Of a stretch of DNA of 64,000 nucleotides, positions 1 through 9,031 are shown piece after piece (within the stretch, counting starts at the first letter, position 1; each line of letters begins with the position of its first letter). Both the position numbers and the translations under genes were made by a program. Source of the stretch: Acidobacteriota bacterium (GTDB lineage: Bacteria; Acidobacteriota; Vicinamibacteria; Vicinamibacterales; Vicinamibacteraceae). Below the pieces are notes generated by a model. It was not told the DNA's origin and did not search any database. It worked only from the letters and a program-made list of their open reading frames with translations. Location of the stretch: NCBI GenBank assembly GCA_020845575.1, contig JADLFL010000018.1, forward strand, positions 45,959 through 109,958. Reading direction: 5' to 3'.

Positions 1-395
1 TCCGCGGACACGACGGCGAGTTCTACTTCCTGGAAGTGGCGGGCCGCGTGGGCGGCGCGTACATCGCCGACTCGCTGGAGGCCGCGACGGGCGTCAACGT
101 GTGGCGCGAGTGGGCCAACCTCGAGATCGGGGGCGGCGAGACGCCATACGCGCTCCCCCCGCAGCGTGGGGACTACGGCGGCGTGGTGCTCGCGCTGGCG
201 CGCCAGGAGTGGCCAGACACGAGCCGCTACACGGATCCCGAGGTCGTCCTCAGGCCCGCCAAACGCCATCACGCGGCCCTCGTCATCGGGTCGCACGACT
301 ACGACCGCGTGCAGCATCTGCTCGGCGAGTACGCACGGCGCTTCGAGCACGACTTCCTCGCCGTCCTGCCGCCGATGGAACGGCCGCCAGTCTGA
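1..395 (+). CDS. ATP-grasp domain protein, C-terminal part (5' end outside window)
   Basis: The frame is open from base 3 and ends with TGA at 393-395, so this is the 3' end of a gene that begins to the left. The first residues read RGHDGEFYFLEVAGRVGGAY, which resembles the metal-binding strand of ATP-grasp ligases (usual form FxExNxRxGG); here the Asn position is replaced by Ala-Gly, as in some divergent carboxylate-amine ligases. The remaining 100 or so residues resemble the C-terminal cap that follows this strand. The substrate cannot be told from the fragment. An internal GTG at 36 could open a shorter frame but would cut through the domain, so it is not the start. The next gene begins 14 bases downstream on the same strand. 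Confidence 0.65.
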   Translation, partial: RGHDGEFYFLEVAGRVGGAYIADSLEAATGVNVWREWANLEIGGGETPYALPPQRGDYGGVVLALARQEWPDTSRYTDPEVVLRPAKRHHAALVIGSHDYDRVQHLLGEYARRFEHDFLAVLPPMERPPV

Positions 396-409
396 CGCAC
401 GCGTACCGT

Positions 410-1438
410 ATGGCCCGTTTCGTCTCTCTCACGGCGTTCGCCGCCATCACGTCCATCCTGCTGATCGGCCTCTCGTTCACCGGCTGCGCGCAGGATCACG
501 CGATCGTCGACGCGACACAGGCACCCGCCCCACAGGAGGCGTCGACCGATGACGCACCCTCCACGCCCTACGACGCCGATGCCCTGCCAGACGATGCGTA
601 CGGACAACTCGTGCGCTACGGCAGAGACCTCGCGGTCCGGACGTTCGCGCATATCGGCCCTGAGGTGAGCGACCCCTCGATGCGGTATGCCGGCAACAAC
701 ATGGCCTGCACGTCGTGTCACCAGGGACTGGGCACCAAGGCGTTCGCGATGTCGTGGGTAGGCGTGTCCGCGACATTTCCGCAATACCGTGCGCGCGAGG
801 ACGCGATCAGCACGCTCGACGATCGCATCAACGGGTGCCTGGAGCGGAGCATGGCGGGCAAGGCCCTGCCGGCCGGCAGTCGCGAGATGAAGGCCTTCCT
901 CGCGTACATGCACTTCCTGTCGGCGGGCGTGCCTGTCGGCAGTCGCCCCGACGGACTGGGCCTGCCGAAGTTCACGCCGCCCGAGCGACGCGCGGATCCC
1001 GCTGCGGGCCAGGTGGTGTATCAGGAGCGCTGCGCGCTCTGTCACGGTCCCGAGGGTGCCGGCCTTCCGGCCGGGCCGCCCGGCACGGCGAGCGGCTACG
1101 TGTTCCCGCCGCTCTGGGGTCCCGACTCGTTCAACGACGGCGCCGGCATGGCACGACTGCTGATGGCGTCTGCCTTCATCAAGACCAACATGCCGCTCGG
1201 CGCGCAGCAGGGCGCTTCGGTGCTCACCGACAACGAAGCGTACGACGTGGCGGCCTTCGTCCTGAGCCATCCACGCCCGAGCAAGTCACATCTCGATCGC
1301 GACTTCCCCGCGCGCTGGAACAAGCCCGTCGACAGCGCGTTCCCGCCGTACGTGGACGAGGCGCCTGCCGACCAGCACAAGTACGGTCCGTTCCAGCCGC
1401 TGCAGGAGAAGATGAAGGCGCTTCGCGACGCGCGCTGA
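410..1438 (+). CDS. Dihaem c-type cytochrome, thiosulfate dehydrogenase (TsdA)-like lipoprotein
   Basis: A 342-residue exported protein. The N-terminal segment is hydrophobic and ends in a loose lipobox (SFTGC, Cys26), so it may be lipid-anchored. Two haem-binding sites are visible: CTSCH at residues 100-104 and CALCH at 208-212. The stretch after the first haem (FPQYRxRE, LDDRINGCLERSM, MKAFLAYMHFLS) is characteristic of the TsdA/SoxA-type cytochrome domain, and Cys143 in NGCLERSM is a candidate for the unusual Cys axial ligand of TsdA haem 1. KTNMPLG after haem 2 could supply its distal ligand. TsdA joins thiosulfate to tetrathionate, but relatives with other donors exist, so the substrate is inferred. 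ATG at 410 is chosen because it opens directly into the signal sequence; upstream in-frame sequence overlaps the preceding gene. Confidence 0.8.
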   Translation: MARFVSLTAFAAITSILLIGLSFTGCAQDHAIVDATQAPAPQEASTDDAPSTPYDADALPDDAYGQLVRYGRDLAVRTFAHIGPEVSDPSMRYAGNNMACTSCHQGLGTKAFAMSWVGVSATFPQYRAREDAISTLDDRINGCLERSMAGKALPAGSREMKAFLAYMHFLSAGVPVGSRPDGLGLPKFTPPERRADPAAGQVVYQERCALCHGPEGAGLPAGPPGTASGYVFPPLWGPDSFNDGAGMARLLMASAFIKTNMPLGAQQGASVLTDNEAYDVAAFVLSHPRPSKSHLDRDFPARWNKPVDSAFPPYVDEAPADQHKYGPFQPLQEKMKALRDAR

Positions 1439-1444
1439 CGCGCG

Positions 1445-2692
1445 TCAGTCTTCGACGTAGTCGAGGTCCTTGCCGAACGTCTCTTCGAGCCCGGACAGCG
1501 CGACGAAGCTGATGACCAGCGCAATCACGCCCACGATGAGCGCGCTGTACACCACCCCTACCTGTGGCCGCAGCCAGCCGACAGACGAGGTCAGGAGCAC
1601 GACGGACCCGCGCACCACGTTGGGCACCGTGGTGGTGGCTGTGGCGCGAATGTTCGTGCCGAACTGTTCCGACGCCACCGTGACGAACACCGCCCAGTAC
1701 CCGGCGCCGAACCCGAGCGCGACGCAGAGCGCGTAGAAGGCGTTCAGCGAGAACGGCGCCAGGAAGAAGTACACGGCCACGAACGCCGCCGTGATCGTCT
1801 GGAACACGAGCACCGCACGACGACGGCTGCCGATGTACTGGCTGAAGAACCCGCTCCCGATGTCGCCGGCCGCCAGTCCCAGATAGGCGAACATCACCGC
1901 ACGTCCCGCCGATGGCGCCTCTGCCATCCCGAGCGCGAGTCCGAGTTCTGGCGAGAACGTGATCAGGATCCCGATGACGTACCAGATCGGCACGCCGATC
2001 AGGATCACGGCGATGTACTTGCGCGCGCGATCCCACCGGTTGAACAACTGCAGGACGTTGCCGCGACTGGCGCCCGCCTTGCGCACCTGCTCGAACATCC
2101 CAGATTCGTACACGCCGATGCGCAGCGCGAGCAGCGCGAATCCCATCACGCCGCCGACGATGTACGAGATGCGCCAGTCGAAGAAGTCGCCGACGAGCGC
2201 GGCGACTACGGCCCCGAGAATGCCCGTGGCCGCGACAACGGCGGTCCCATAGCCGCGCGTCTCCTTGGGCATGATCTCGCTCACGAGCGTGATGCCCGCG
2301 CCGAGCTCACCTGCCAGTCCGATGCCGGCCAGGAACCGCAGCCACGCGTAGGCCTCCACCGAGTGGACGAACGCATTCGCGATGTTGGCTGCCGAGTACA
2401 TGAAGATCGACCCGAACAGCACGCTGATCCGGCCGCGTCGATCGCCGAGCACACCCCACAGCAGGCCGCCGAGGAGCATGCCCGACATCTGCATGTTCAG
2501 CAGGCGCTCGCCCGCGCGCAGCAATTCGTCGCCGCTGATGCCCATGCTGCGCAGGCTCGGCACGCGGACGATGCTGAAGAGGAGCAGGTCGTAGATGTCG
2601 ACGAAGTAGCCGAGCGCGGCCACCACCACGGACAGCGTGACGGCGCGCTGGCCGGCCTGCCGCAGCGGTGCCGCGGAGTCTGGCTGAAGCAT
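1445..2692 (-). CDS. MFS transporter
   Basis: A 415-residue polytopic membrane protein with about 12 hydrophobic segments. The loop between the second and third segments holds GVLGDRRGR, the classic major facilitator signature (GxLxDRxGRR), and RFLAGIGLAGELGAG is the helix-4 pattern of the sugar/metabolite:H+ symporter branch. The central cytoplasmic loop (around residues 200-235) is basic. The substrate is not predictable. It lies 9 bases downstream of the RND pump gene on the same strand and may be the last gene of that transcript; this links it to export only by position. Its 3' end faces the 3' end of the cytochrome gene with a 6-base gap. Confidence 0.85.
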   Translation of the reverse strand: MLQPDSAAPLRQAGQRAVTLSVVVAALGYFVDIYDLLLFSIVRVPSLRSMGISGDELLRAGERLLNMQMSGMLLGGLLWGVLGDRRGRISVLFGSIFMYSAANIANAFVHSVEAYAWLRFLAGIGLAGELGAGITLVSEIMPKETRGYGTAVVAATGILGAVVAALVGDFFDWRISYIVGGVMGFALLALRIGVYESGMFEQVRKAGASRGNVLQLFNRWDRARKYIAVILIGVPIWYVIGILITFSPELGLALGMAEAPSAGRAVMFAYLGLAAGDIGSGFFSQYIGSRRRAVLVFQTITAAFVAVYFFLAPFSLNAFYALCVALGFGAGYWAVFVTVASEQFGTNIRATATTTVPNVVRGSVVLLTSSVGWLRPQVGVVYSALIVGVIALVISFVALSGLEETFGKDLDYVED

Positions 2693-2701
2693 CCGGGGAT
2701 T

Positions 2702-5700
2702 CTACGCCGCGGTGCGCGTCGTCGGCCTCAGATTCGCGAGGCGTGCCCGCAGGCGGTGCCAACCCTCCGTTGCGGCCAGGTCCTCGAAGACCGAGTAGGC
2801 GACGGGCGTGACCAGCAGCGTGAGCAGCAGCGACAGCGTCTGCCCGCCGATGACCACGACGGCGATGGTCCGTCGTTCCTCGGCACCAGGCCCCATGCCG
2901 AGCGCCAGCGGCATCATGCCGCCGACCAGCGCCAGCGTCGTCATCAGGATGGGGCGCAGGCGATCGCGGTTGGCCTGCATGACGGCGTCGAGGCGCGGCA
3001 TCCCCTGCGCGCGCAGGTTGTTCATGTGATCGATCTGCAGAATCGAGTTCTTCTTCACCACGCCGAACAGTACGAGCAGGCCGAGCGCGGAGAACAGGTT
3101 CAGCGTGGTGCCCGTTGCCCACAGGGAGAGCAGCGCGAAGGGAACGGCCAGCGGCAGCGACAGGAGAATCGTGAACGGGTGGATCACGCTCTCGAACTGC
3201 GCCGCCAGGATCATGTACATGAAGATCACCGACAGCGAGAACGCCCAGAGGAACTCGGTGAAGGTCTTTTCGAGCTCCTTGCCGCGGCCGCCGATCGTCA
3301 GGACGTAGCCCGCGGGCAGGTTCATGCTCGCGGCTTCCTGCCTGATGGCCGCGAGGCGGTCGGCCAGCGCGTAGCCATGCATCACGTTGCCGCGCAGGCG
3401 CGCGTCTCGCTGTCGGTCCAGACGGTCCACGCGCGACGGGCTGGTCGACTGTTCGATGGTGACGAGGTTGTCGAGGCGGATGAGCCGCCCGTCGCGCGAC
3501 GGCACGAGCAGCCGGCCGATGGTCGCCACGTCCTGGCGATCGGTATCGGTCAGGCGCAGCTGGACGTCGTAGTCGTCGTTGAGCGCCACGTCGCGATACC
3601 GGGTGACCTCGTCGTCGCCGCCGACCAGCAGGCGGAGCGCCGTCGCGACGTCCTGGGTGTCCACGTCGAGATCGGCAGACCGCGCGCGATCGATCTGCAC
3701 CCGCAGTTCGGGGCGATCGAGCTTCAGCGTGGTGTCGGCGTCCACGATTCCGAGTTCGGGTGCGCGCTCGCGGAGTTCTTCGGTATAGCGCGCGAGCTCT
3801 TCGAGCACCGGCCCCTGGACCGACACGTCGATCTCGAACGGTCCGCCGCCGAAATTGAACGTCTGCATGTTGCGCGGACCGCCTCGCAACTCCGGGTACG
3901 CGCGCAACACCTCCCTGACGCGTGTCATGACCTCCCGCTGCGTGTAGTTGCCTTCGAAGGCCTTCCATGGCTGGAGGCGCAGCGTTTCGCGCGCAAGACG
4001 TCCGACCGAGAACAGACGCTCCTCGTGCGGCGCGATCCTGATGTAGGCCCGTCCCTGGTTGACCGATCCCAGGAAGCTGCTGCCCACCGTGGCCAGCACC
4101 GTCCGCACGCCGGGGATCTCGCGGATCTGCTGCTCGATCTGCCGCATGGCGTCGTCCATCGCGACCATGGCCGTGCCTTCCGGCGCGTTGACGCTCAACT
4201 CGAACTCGGCCTCGTCCACGTCACTCGGTACGTATTCCTGTTTCACGATCGAGTAGAGCGGAATCGACGAGAGCGCGACCAGGAGACCGATGCCCATGAT
4301 CACGGTCCGGTGGCTCATCGACCAGCCGAGCGCGCGCGTGTAGAACGCGTCGATGTGGCGATAGAACCCGGCGCGGGACGCCGCGCCATGCGCGTCCTTG
4401 TGCTTGGCGGCTTCGCCGCGCAGCAGGCGGGCGCTCATCATCGGCGTGAGCGTGAAGCTCACGAGCAGACTCACGAGGATCGCGACGGCCGCGGTGATGC
4501 CGAACTGGTAGAGGAAGCGCCCGGAGATGCTCGACATGAACGAGACCGGGATGAAGATGACCGCGAGGCTGAGCGTGGTGGCGAGCACGGGCAGCGCGAT
4601 CTCCGCCGTGGCGTGGCGCGCCGCCTCGAACGCGTCCATCTTCTTCTCTTCCACCCAGCGGAAGATGTTCTCCAGCACCACGATGGCATCGTCGATCACG
4701 ATACCCACCATCAGCACGAGCGCCAGCATCGTCACGCTGTTGAGCGTGAAATCGAGCGCCCGCATCATCCCGAACGTCGAGACGACGGACGCCGGAATCG
4801 CGATACCCGCGATGATGGTGGAACGCCAGCTGCGCATGAAGAGCATCACCACCAGGCACGCGAGGATGCTGCCGAGCACGAGGTGGATGTTGATCTCGTG
4901 CAGCGCGTTGTAGATGTAGCGCGACTGGTCGGAGATGATTTCGAGCGACACGTCGGCTGGAAGCTGGGCCTCGACACGCGGCATCGCCGCCTTGATGCCC
5001 TCGATGACGGCGACGGTGTTCGAGCCCGACTGCCGGCGCACCTCCATGACCACCGTCGGCTTGCCGTCGAGGCGCGCCAGGCTCCGCTGTTCCTTGGTGC
5101 CGTCCTCGACGCGGCCGATGTCGCTGATGCGCAGCGGGACGCCGCCACGATTGGAGATGACGATGTTGGCGAAGTCCGCGGGCTCCTGCACGCGCCCCAT
5201 CGTGCGCAGGACGCGCTCCTGCACGTCGGTCGTGACGTTTCCGCCAGGAAGATCGGCGTTCTGGCGCACCAGCGCGTCTCGCACGGCGCTCACCGGAATG
5301 CCGTAGGCCGCCAGGCGGTTGGCATCGAGCCAGACGCTGATGGCGCGTTCCTGCCCGCCGACGATCAGGACCTCGCCCACACCCGGACGCCGTTCGAACT
5401 GGACCTTCGCCACCTTGTCGGCCAGTTCCGTGAGCTCGCGCAGGGAACGGTTGCCGGACAGCGCGATGGACATCACCGGTGCCGAGTCGTTGTCGAACTT
5501 GGCAATCACCGGCGGCCGGGCGTCACGCGGCAGGCGGGAGAGCACCGTCGCCACGCGGTCGCGCACGTCCTGCGCCGCCACGTCGACGTTGCGATTCAGG
5601 TCGAACGTGACCATGACGAGCGACATGCCCTGGCCCGAGATGCTCCGCAGCTCGGAGATGCCTTCGACGGTGTTGACGACTTCCTCGATGCGCTGGCTGA

Positions 5701-5890
5701 CGAGGACCTCGACCTCTTCGGGCGACGCGCCGGGCAGCGACGTCTGCACGCGCACCGTCGGCAGGTCCACCGATGGGAACCTGTCAACCCCCAGCCCGAG
5801 ATAGGCGGCCGCGCCGACCACGACCAGCGACAGCACGATCATGCTGGCGAAGACGGGGCGACGGATGCAGATGTCAGCAAGCGTGTGCAT
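2702..5890 (-). CDS. RND efflux transporter, inner-membrane subunit (HAE1/AcrB family)
   Basis: A 1062-residue protein of the length and plan of AcrB-like pumps: TM1, a porter domain, TM2-6, a second porter domain, and TM7-12. VDRFPSVDLPTVRV near residue 35 and PGASPEEVE match the family N-terminus, and GIVIDDAIVVLENIFRWVEE is the TM4 segment with the Asp-Asp proton-relay pair. Such pumps take drugs, lipids or metals from the periplasm and pass them to an outer-membrane channel using the proton gradient. The adaptor gene lies 15 bases upstream in the same direction; no TolC-like outer-membrane gene is in the window, so a distant one would be needed. The residue pattern is that of the multidrug (HAE1) rather than the metal (HME) branch. 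Confidence 0.95.
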   Translation of the reverse strand: MHTLADICIRRPVFASMIVLSLVVVGAAAYLGLGVDRFPSVDLPTVRVQTSLPGASPEEVEVLVSQRIEEVVNTVEGISELRSISGQGMSLVMVTFDLNRNVDVAAQDVRDRVATVLSRLPRDARPPVIAKFDNDSAPVMSIALSGNRSLRELTELADKVAKVQFERRPGVGEVLIVGGQERAISVWLDANRLAAYGIPVSAVRDALVRQNADLPGGNVTTDVQERVLRTMGRVQEPADFANIVISNRGGVPLRISDIGRVEDGTKEQRSLARLDGKPTVVMEVRRQSGSNTVAVIEGIKAAMPRVEAQLPADVSLEIISDQSRYIYNALHEINIHLVLGSILACLVVMLFMRSWRSTIIAGIAIPASVVSTFGMMRALDFTLNSVTMLALVLMVGIVIDDAIVVLENIFRWVEEKKMDAFEAARHATAEIALPVLATTLSLAVIFIPVSFMSSISGRFLYQFGITAAVAILVSLLVSFTLTPMMSARLLRGEAAKHKDAHGAASRAGFYRHIDAFYTRALGWSMSHRTVIMGIGLLVALSSIPLYSIVKQEYVPSDVDEAEFELSVNAPEGTAMVAMDDAMRQIEQQIREIPGVRTVLATVGSSFLGSVNQGRAYIRIAPHEERLFSVGRLARETLRLQPWKAFEGNYTQREVMTRVREVLRAYPELRGGPRNMQTFNFGGGPFEIDVSVQGPVLEELARYTEELRERAPELGIVDADTTLKLDRPELRVQIDRARSADLDVDTQDVATALRLLVGGDDEVTRYRDVALNDDYDVQLRLTDTDRQDVATIGRLLVPSRDGRLIRLDNLVTIEQSTSPSRVDRLDRQRDARLRGNVMHGYALADRLAAIRQEAASMNLPAGYVLTIGGRGKELEKTFTEFLWAFSLSVIFMYMILAAQFESVIHPFTILLSLPLAVPFALLSLWATGTTLNLFSALGLLVLFGVVKKNSILQIDHMNNLRAQGMPRLDAVMQANRDRLRPILMTTLALVGGMMPLALGMGPGAEERRTIAVVVIGGQTLSLLLTLLVTPVAYSVFEDLAATEGWHRLRARLANLRPTTRTAA

Positions 5891-5905
5891 GGCCTGGCCT
5901 GTTCC

Positions 5906-7159
5906 CTACGGCGTGACGCGCACGGCTTCCCCGCCCACGAGGTTGCCGGGTTCGACGATGACGCGGTCGCCCGCCGTCAGTCCCTTGAGGATCTCCACCG
6001 ACTCCGCCTGACGCCGTCCGAGCTCGACGCGGCGCTCCACGACCTTCGCGTCTGCAACCGTCAGCACCTTCTCGACGCCGGCGAAGCTGACGATGGCGGT
6101 GGCGGGTACGACGATGGCGGGCGTGGCTGCCGCGACGAGGATGTCGGCGGTGGCGAACGAGCCGGGGCGGATGGTGGCGGCCTCGTTGCCGACCTGTGCT
6201 TCGATGCGGAGCGAGCGGCTCTGCTCGTCGATCGCCGGGCTCACCCGCACGACCCGCCCGTCGTACGCAACGGCATCGCCCTCCACCCGGACCCTCACCG
6301 TCTGCCCCACCTTGACGCTGCTCGCCTCGCGCTCGGGCACGTCGGCCTGCAGACGAAGCGGGTGCATGCGAACGAGGGTGGCGACCGGGGCGCCGGCGTT
6401 CACGTACTGGCCGGGAGAGACGGACCGTTCGCGGATGATGCCCGCAAACGGGGCAATGAGCACGGTGTCCACCAGCTCCTGTCGCGCGAGGTCCAGTTCC
6501 GTCTTGCGTTGCGTCAGCAACGCCTGCCGGTTACGGACCTCCTCGAGGGCGTCCTCGTAACGGCCGTCGGCGACCTGCAGGGCGGCTTCGGCCGAATCCA
6601 GCTCGGCGCGAGACGCGATGCCGCGTTCCACGAACGTCTTCACGCGGCTGTGGCTCAACTTCGCTTCGTCCAGCACGGCGCGGGCCTGACGCACGACAGC
6701 CGTTCGTTCGGGATCGACGCGATCGGTCGTGCCGGCCGGCTCGAGTCCGAGGCGCGCGCGCGCCTGCTGCAGGGCCGCCTCGGCCTGCTGGACACGCAGT
6801 TCGAAGTCGACAGGCGCGAGGCGCGCGATGGTCTGGCCTGGCCCGACGCGCGAACCGAGATCCACCGCGATGCCCTCGATACGGCCGGCCACCTTGAAGC
6901 CCATGGCGACCTGATCCTCGGCGGCCAGCGTCCCCGTGACGGTGACGGTGCGCACGAGCGTGGTTTCACGCGCGGGCTGCACGCGCACGGCCGTCGGCTC
7001 ACCGGACGTGCCGTCGCCAGCCGCGCCGGTGGCGGCCGGCGCGGCCCCGCCGCACCCGGCCGTCAGCAACAGGACCGTGACCAGCATCGGGCACAGCACA
7101 AGCGGGAATCGCACGAAACACGGAACCGACACGAGCATGGCAGGAGCGGCGAAAGACAT
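5906..7159 (-). CDS. RND efflux periplasmic adaptor (membrane fusion protein), lipoprotein
   Basis: This adaptor (417 residues from the chosen start) begins with a hydrophobic segment ending in LLTAGCGG, a good lipobox, so the mature protein is probably anchored to the inner membrane by a lipid. It then shows the MFP order: lipoyl half-motif (VGPGQTIARLAPVDF), a long alpha-helical hairpin rich in Ala, Glu and Arg (about residues 120-210), the second lipoyl half (APFAGIIRERSVSPGQYVNAG), then beta-barrel and membrane-proximal domains. It bridges the RND pump, 15 bases downstream, to an outer-membrane channel. The start is uncertain: ATG at 7159, 7138 and 7087 all precede the signal sequence and none has a clear Shine-Dalgarno; an upstream start at 7240 would run into a short tandem repeat and is less likely. 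Confidence 0.88.
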   Translation of the reverse strand: MSFAAPAMLVSVPCFVRFPLVLCPMLVTVLLLTAGCGGAAPAATGAAGDGTSGEPTAVRVQPARETTLVRTVTVTGTLAAEDQVAMGFKVAGRIEGIAVDLGSRVGPGQTIARLAPVDFELRVQQAEAALQQARARLGLEPAGTTDRVDPERTAVVRQARAVLDEAKLSHSRVKTFVERGIASRAELDSAEAALQVADGRYEDALEEVRNRQALLTQRKTELDLARQELVDTVLIAPFAGIIRERSVSPGQYVNAGAPVATLVRMHPLRLQADVPEREASSVKVGQTVRVRVEGDAVAYDGRVVRVSPAIDEQSRSLRIEAQVGNEAATIRPGSFATADILVAAATPAIVVPATAIVSFAGVEKVLTVADAKVVERRVELGRRQAESVEILKGLTAGDRVIVEPGNLVGGEAVRVTP

Positions 7160-7230
7160 TGATCCACACAAGAGTACGACGGACGGCTGCAGTCCGCTTA
7201 GAGGGGACTCACGGGGCAGGGCGTACGGCG

Positions 7231-7258
7231 CATTCGGCATTCGGCATTCGGCATTGCC
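7231..7258. repeat. CATTCGG heptanucleotide tandem repeat
   Basis: Three perfect copies of CATTCGG and a fourth variant copy (CATTGCC) lie in the divergent gap between the RND adaptor and ppa, ending 17 bases before the ppa ATG. A related CATTCGT array occurs at 30826-30846. Confidence 0.8.
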
Positions 7259-7275
7259 GTAGAATCACCCCCTGT

Positions 7276-7824
7276 ATGCATCCCTGGCACGACATCTACG
7301 TCGACGACCATCTCATCGCCAAGACCTTCCCTGTCGTCATCGAGGTGCCGATGGGGAGCAAGAACAAGTACGAGCTCGACAAGGAGTCCGGATTGATGCG
7401 GCTGGATCGCGTGCTCTACAGCGCGGTCTACTACCCGGCCAATTACGGATTCATCCCGCGGTCGTTCTGCGACGATGGCGACCCGCTCGACGCGCTGGTG
7501 CTGGGACAGGAGCCCGTGCACCCGCTCACCGTCGTGCAGGCGCGGGCCATCGGTGTGATGCGCATGCGCGACGAGAAGGGGCTCGACGACAAGATCATCG
7601 CCGTCAGTACGCTCGATCCGGCCTTCAACGAGTACTCCGATCACACGCAGTTGCCGGGGCACACCCTGCGCGAGATCAAGCGGTTCTTCGAGGACTACAA
7701 GCAGCTCGAGAACAAGCTGGTCGAGGTGACCGACTTCCTGGGCCCCGAGGAAGCCCTCAACATCCTCAAGGACTCGCTCGACATGTATCGCCGGCTGCGG
7801 CGCGGCGAGCTCTACGGCAAGTAG
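7276..7824 (+). CDS. ppa: Inorganic pyrophosphatase (family I)
   Basis: A 182-residue soluble enzyme that hydrolyses pyrophosphate to two phosphates, pulling nucleic acid and aminoacyl-tRNA synthesis forward. The family I signature DDGDPLDALVL is present (catalytic Asp triad), as are VVIEVPMGSKNKYELDK at the N-terminus, YPANYGFIP before the signature, and the C-terminal KRFFEDYKQLE helix. Length matches bacterial family I enzymes of about 175-200 residues. ATG at 7276 is chosen because MHPWHDI begins the conserved domain and upstream sequence is tandem repeat. The MscS-channel gene follows after 25 bases on the same strand. Confidence 0.97.
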   Translation: MHPWHDIYVDDHLIAKTFPVVIEVPMGSKNKYELDKESGLMRLDRVLYSAVYYPANYGFIPRSFCDDGDPLDALVLGQEPVHPLTVVQARAIGVMRMRDEKGLDDKIIAVSTLDPAFNEYSDHTQLPGHTLREIKRFFEDYKQLENKLVEVTDFLGPEEALNILKDSLDMYRRLRRGELYGK

Positions 7825-7849
7825 CACTCGCATCGAGTCATCGACGCCG

Positions 7850-9031
7850 ATGATCCAGGGACTTTTCGACGGCTATCCAGACTGGGCGCGAGCCATCCTC
7901 GTCGCCGTCATCGTCCTGACGGTGGCCTACATGGTCGCCGAGGCGTTCTCGCGCCTCGTGGGCGCGCTCATCGGTCGCATCGATGCGCGCGTATCGGGCG
8001 AACTGGCGCGCCGCCGGGCCACGCGTGCCGGCCTGCGCGTGGTACGGCTCATCGTCACGCTGCTCGTGGCGGCGGTCCTGATGTTCCCCTCGATGGCGCT
8101 CGTGGGCCTCCGTCCCGGCGTGGGCCTCACGCCCGAGAGCCTCGCCATGTGGATGACCGGTTCGGGCCTCCGCATCGGCCTGGTCGTGCTGCTCTCCTGG
8201 CTGGTGACGCACGTCGTCGCGCTGGGCGTCGCGCGACTCGAAAGCGACGTCGGCACCGGAACGACGGTTGACGCGATCGAGCGCACCAAGCGCGCCCGGA
8301 CGCTCGGCACGCTGGTGCAGACCACCGCGTACACGCTGGTGTCCTCGATCGCGCTGCTCATGATCCTTCGCGAACTGCACGTGGACATCACGCCCATCCT
8401 CACGGGCGCCGGCATAGTCGGCCTGGCCGTGGGGTTTGGCGCGCAGTCGCTGGTAAAGGACATCATCAGCGGGTTTTTCCTGATTCTCGAGGACCAGGTG
8501 CGCGTGGGCGACGTCGCCAACATCGATGGCACCGGTGGGCTCGTCGAACGGATTACGCTGCGCACGATCATCCTGCGCGACGAGACGGGCACCGTGCACG
8601 TGATTCCCAACGGCAGCATCCAGCGGCTCTCGAACCTGACCAAGGACTTCTCGTTCTACGTGACGAGCGTCGGCGTCAGCTATCGCCAGGACACCGACGA
8701 TGTCATCGCCGTGCTGCAGGAGGTCGCCAATGGGATGCAGGACGATCCGGCGTTCGCCCCGTTCATGCTCGCGCCGCTGGATGTGATGGGCGTGAACACG
8801 CTCGGTGAGTCCGTGGTGGAGATCAAGGTGCGTCTCAAGACCATCCCGGCCAAGCAGTGGGCCGTCGGGCGAGAGTTCCTGCGCCGCGCGCGGATGGCAT
8901 TGCTGCGCGCAGGCGTGGAACTGCCGGCTCCCGCGCGCCGCGTGCTGCCATCCGTCGGGCCGGGTTCACTGGCGCACGCGAGCGAGGCGCCCGCGCTCGA
9001 CACGTCCACGCCATCCGAACCGGACGCATGA
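7850..9031 (+). CDS. Mechanosensitive ion channel, MscS family
   Basis: A 393-residue membrane protein. Several hydrophobic helices precede the pore helix (TGAGIVGLAVGFGAQSLVKD), which shows the Gly/Ala-rich packing of MscS TM3, followed by the beta domain (QVRVGDVANIDGTGGLVERI, TVHVIPNGSI) and the cytoplasmic alpha/beta domain. The channel opens under membrane tension to release solutes on osmotic downshock. Its stop codon overlaps the next start in an ATGA arrangement at 9028-9031, so the spermidine-synthase-like gene is probably translationally coupled to it. The C-terminal 40 residues are Pro/Ala-rich and probably disordered. Confidence 0.93.
   Translation: MIQGLFDGYPDWARAILVAVIVLTVAYMVAEAFSRLVGALIGRIDARVSGELARRRATRAGLRVVRLIVTLLVAAVLMFPSMALVGLRPGVGLTPESLAMWMTGSGLRIGLVVLLSWLVTHVVALGVARLESDVGTGTTVDAIERTKRARTLGTLVQTTAYTLVSSIALLMILRELHVDITPILTGAGIVGLAVGFGAQSLVKDIISGFFLILEDQVRVGDVANIDGTGGLVERITLRTIILRDETGTVHVIPNGSIQRLSNLTKDFSFYVTSVGVSYRQDTDDVIAVLQEVANGMQDDPAFAPFMLAPLDVMGVNTLGESVVEIKVRLKTIPAKQWAVGREFLRRARMALLRAGVELPAPARRVLPSVGPGSLAHASEAPALDTSTPSEPDA

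Noticed and set aside
2363..7162. A 1599-residue open frame on the plus strand across the RND and adaptor genes
   Set aside because: It is an antisense reading of two well-conserved minus-strand genes in GC-rich codons; its translation is His/Arg/Asp-rich with no domain.
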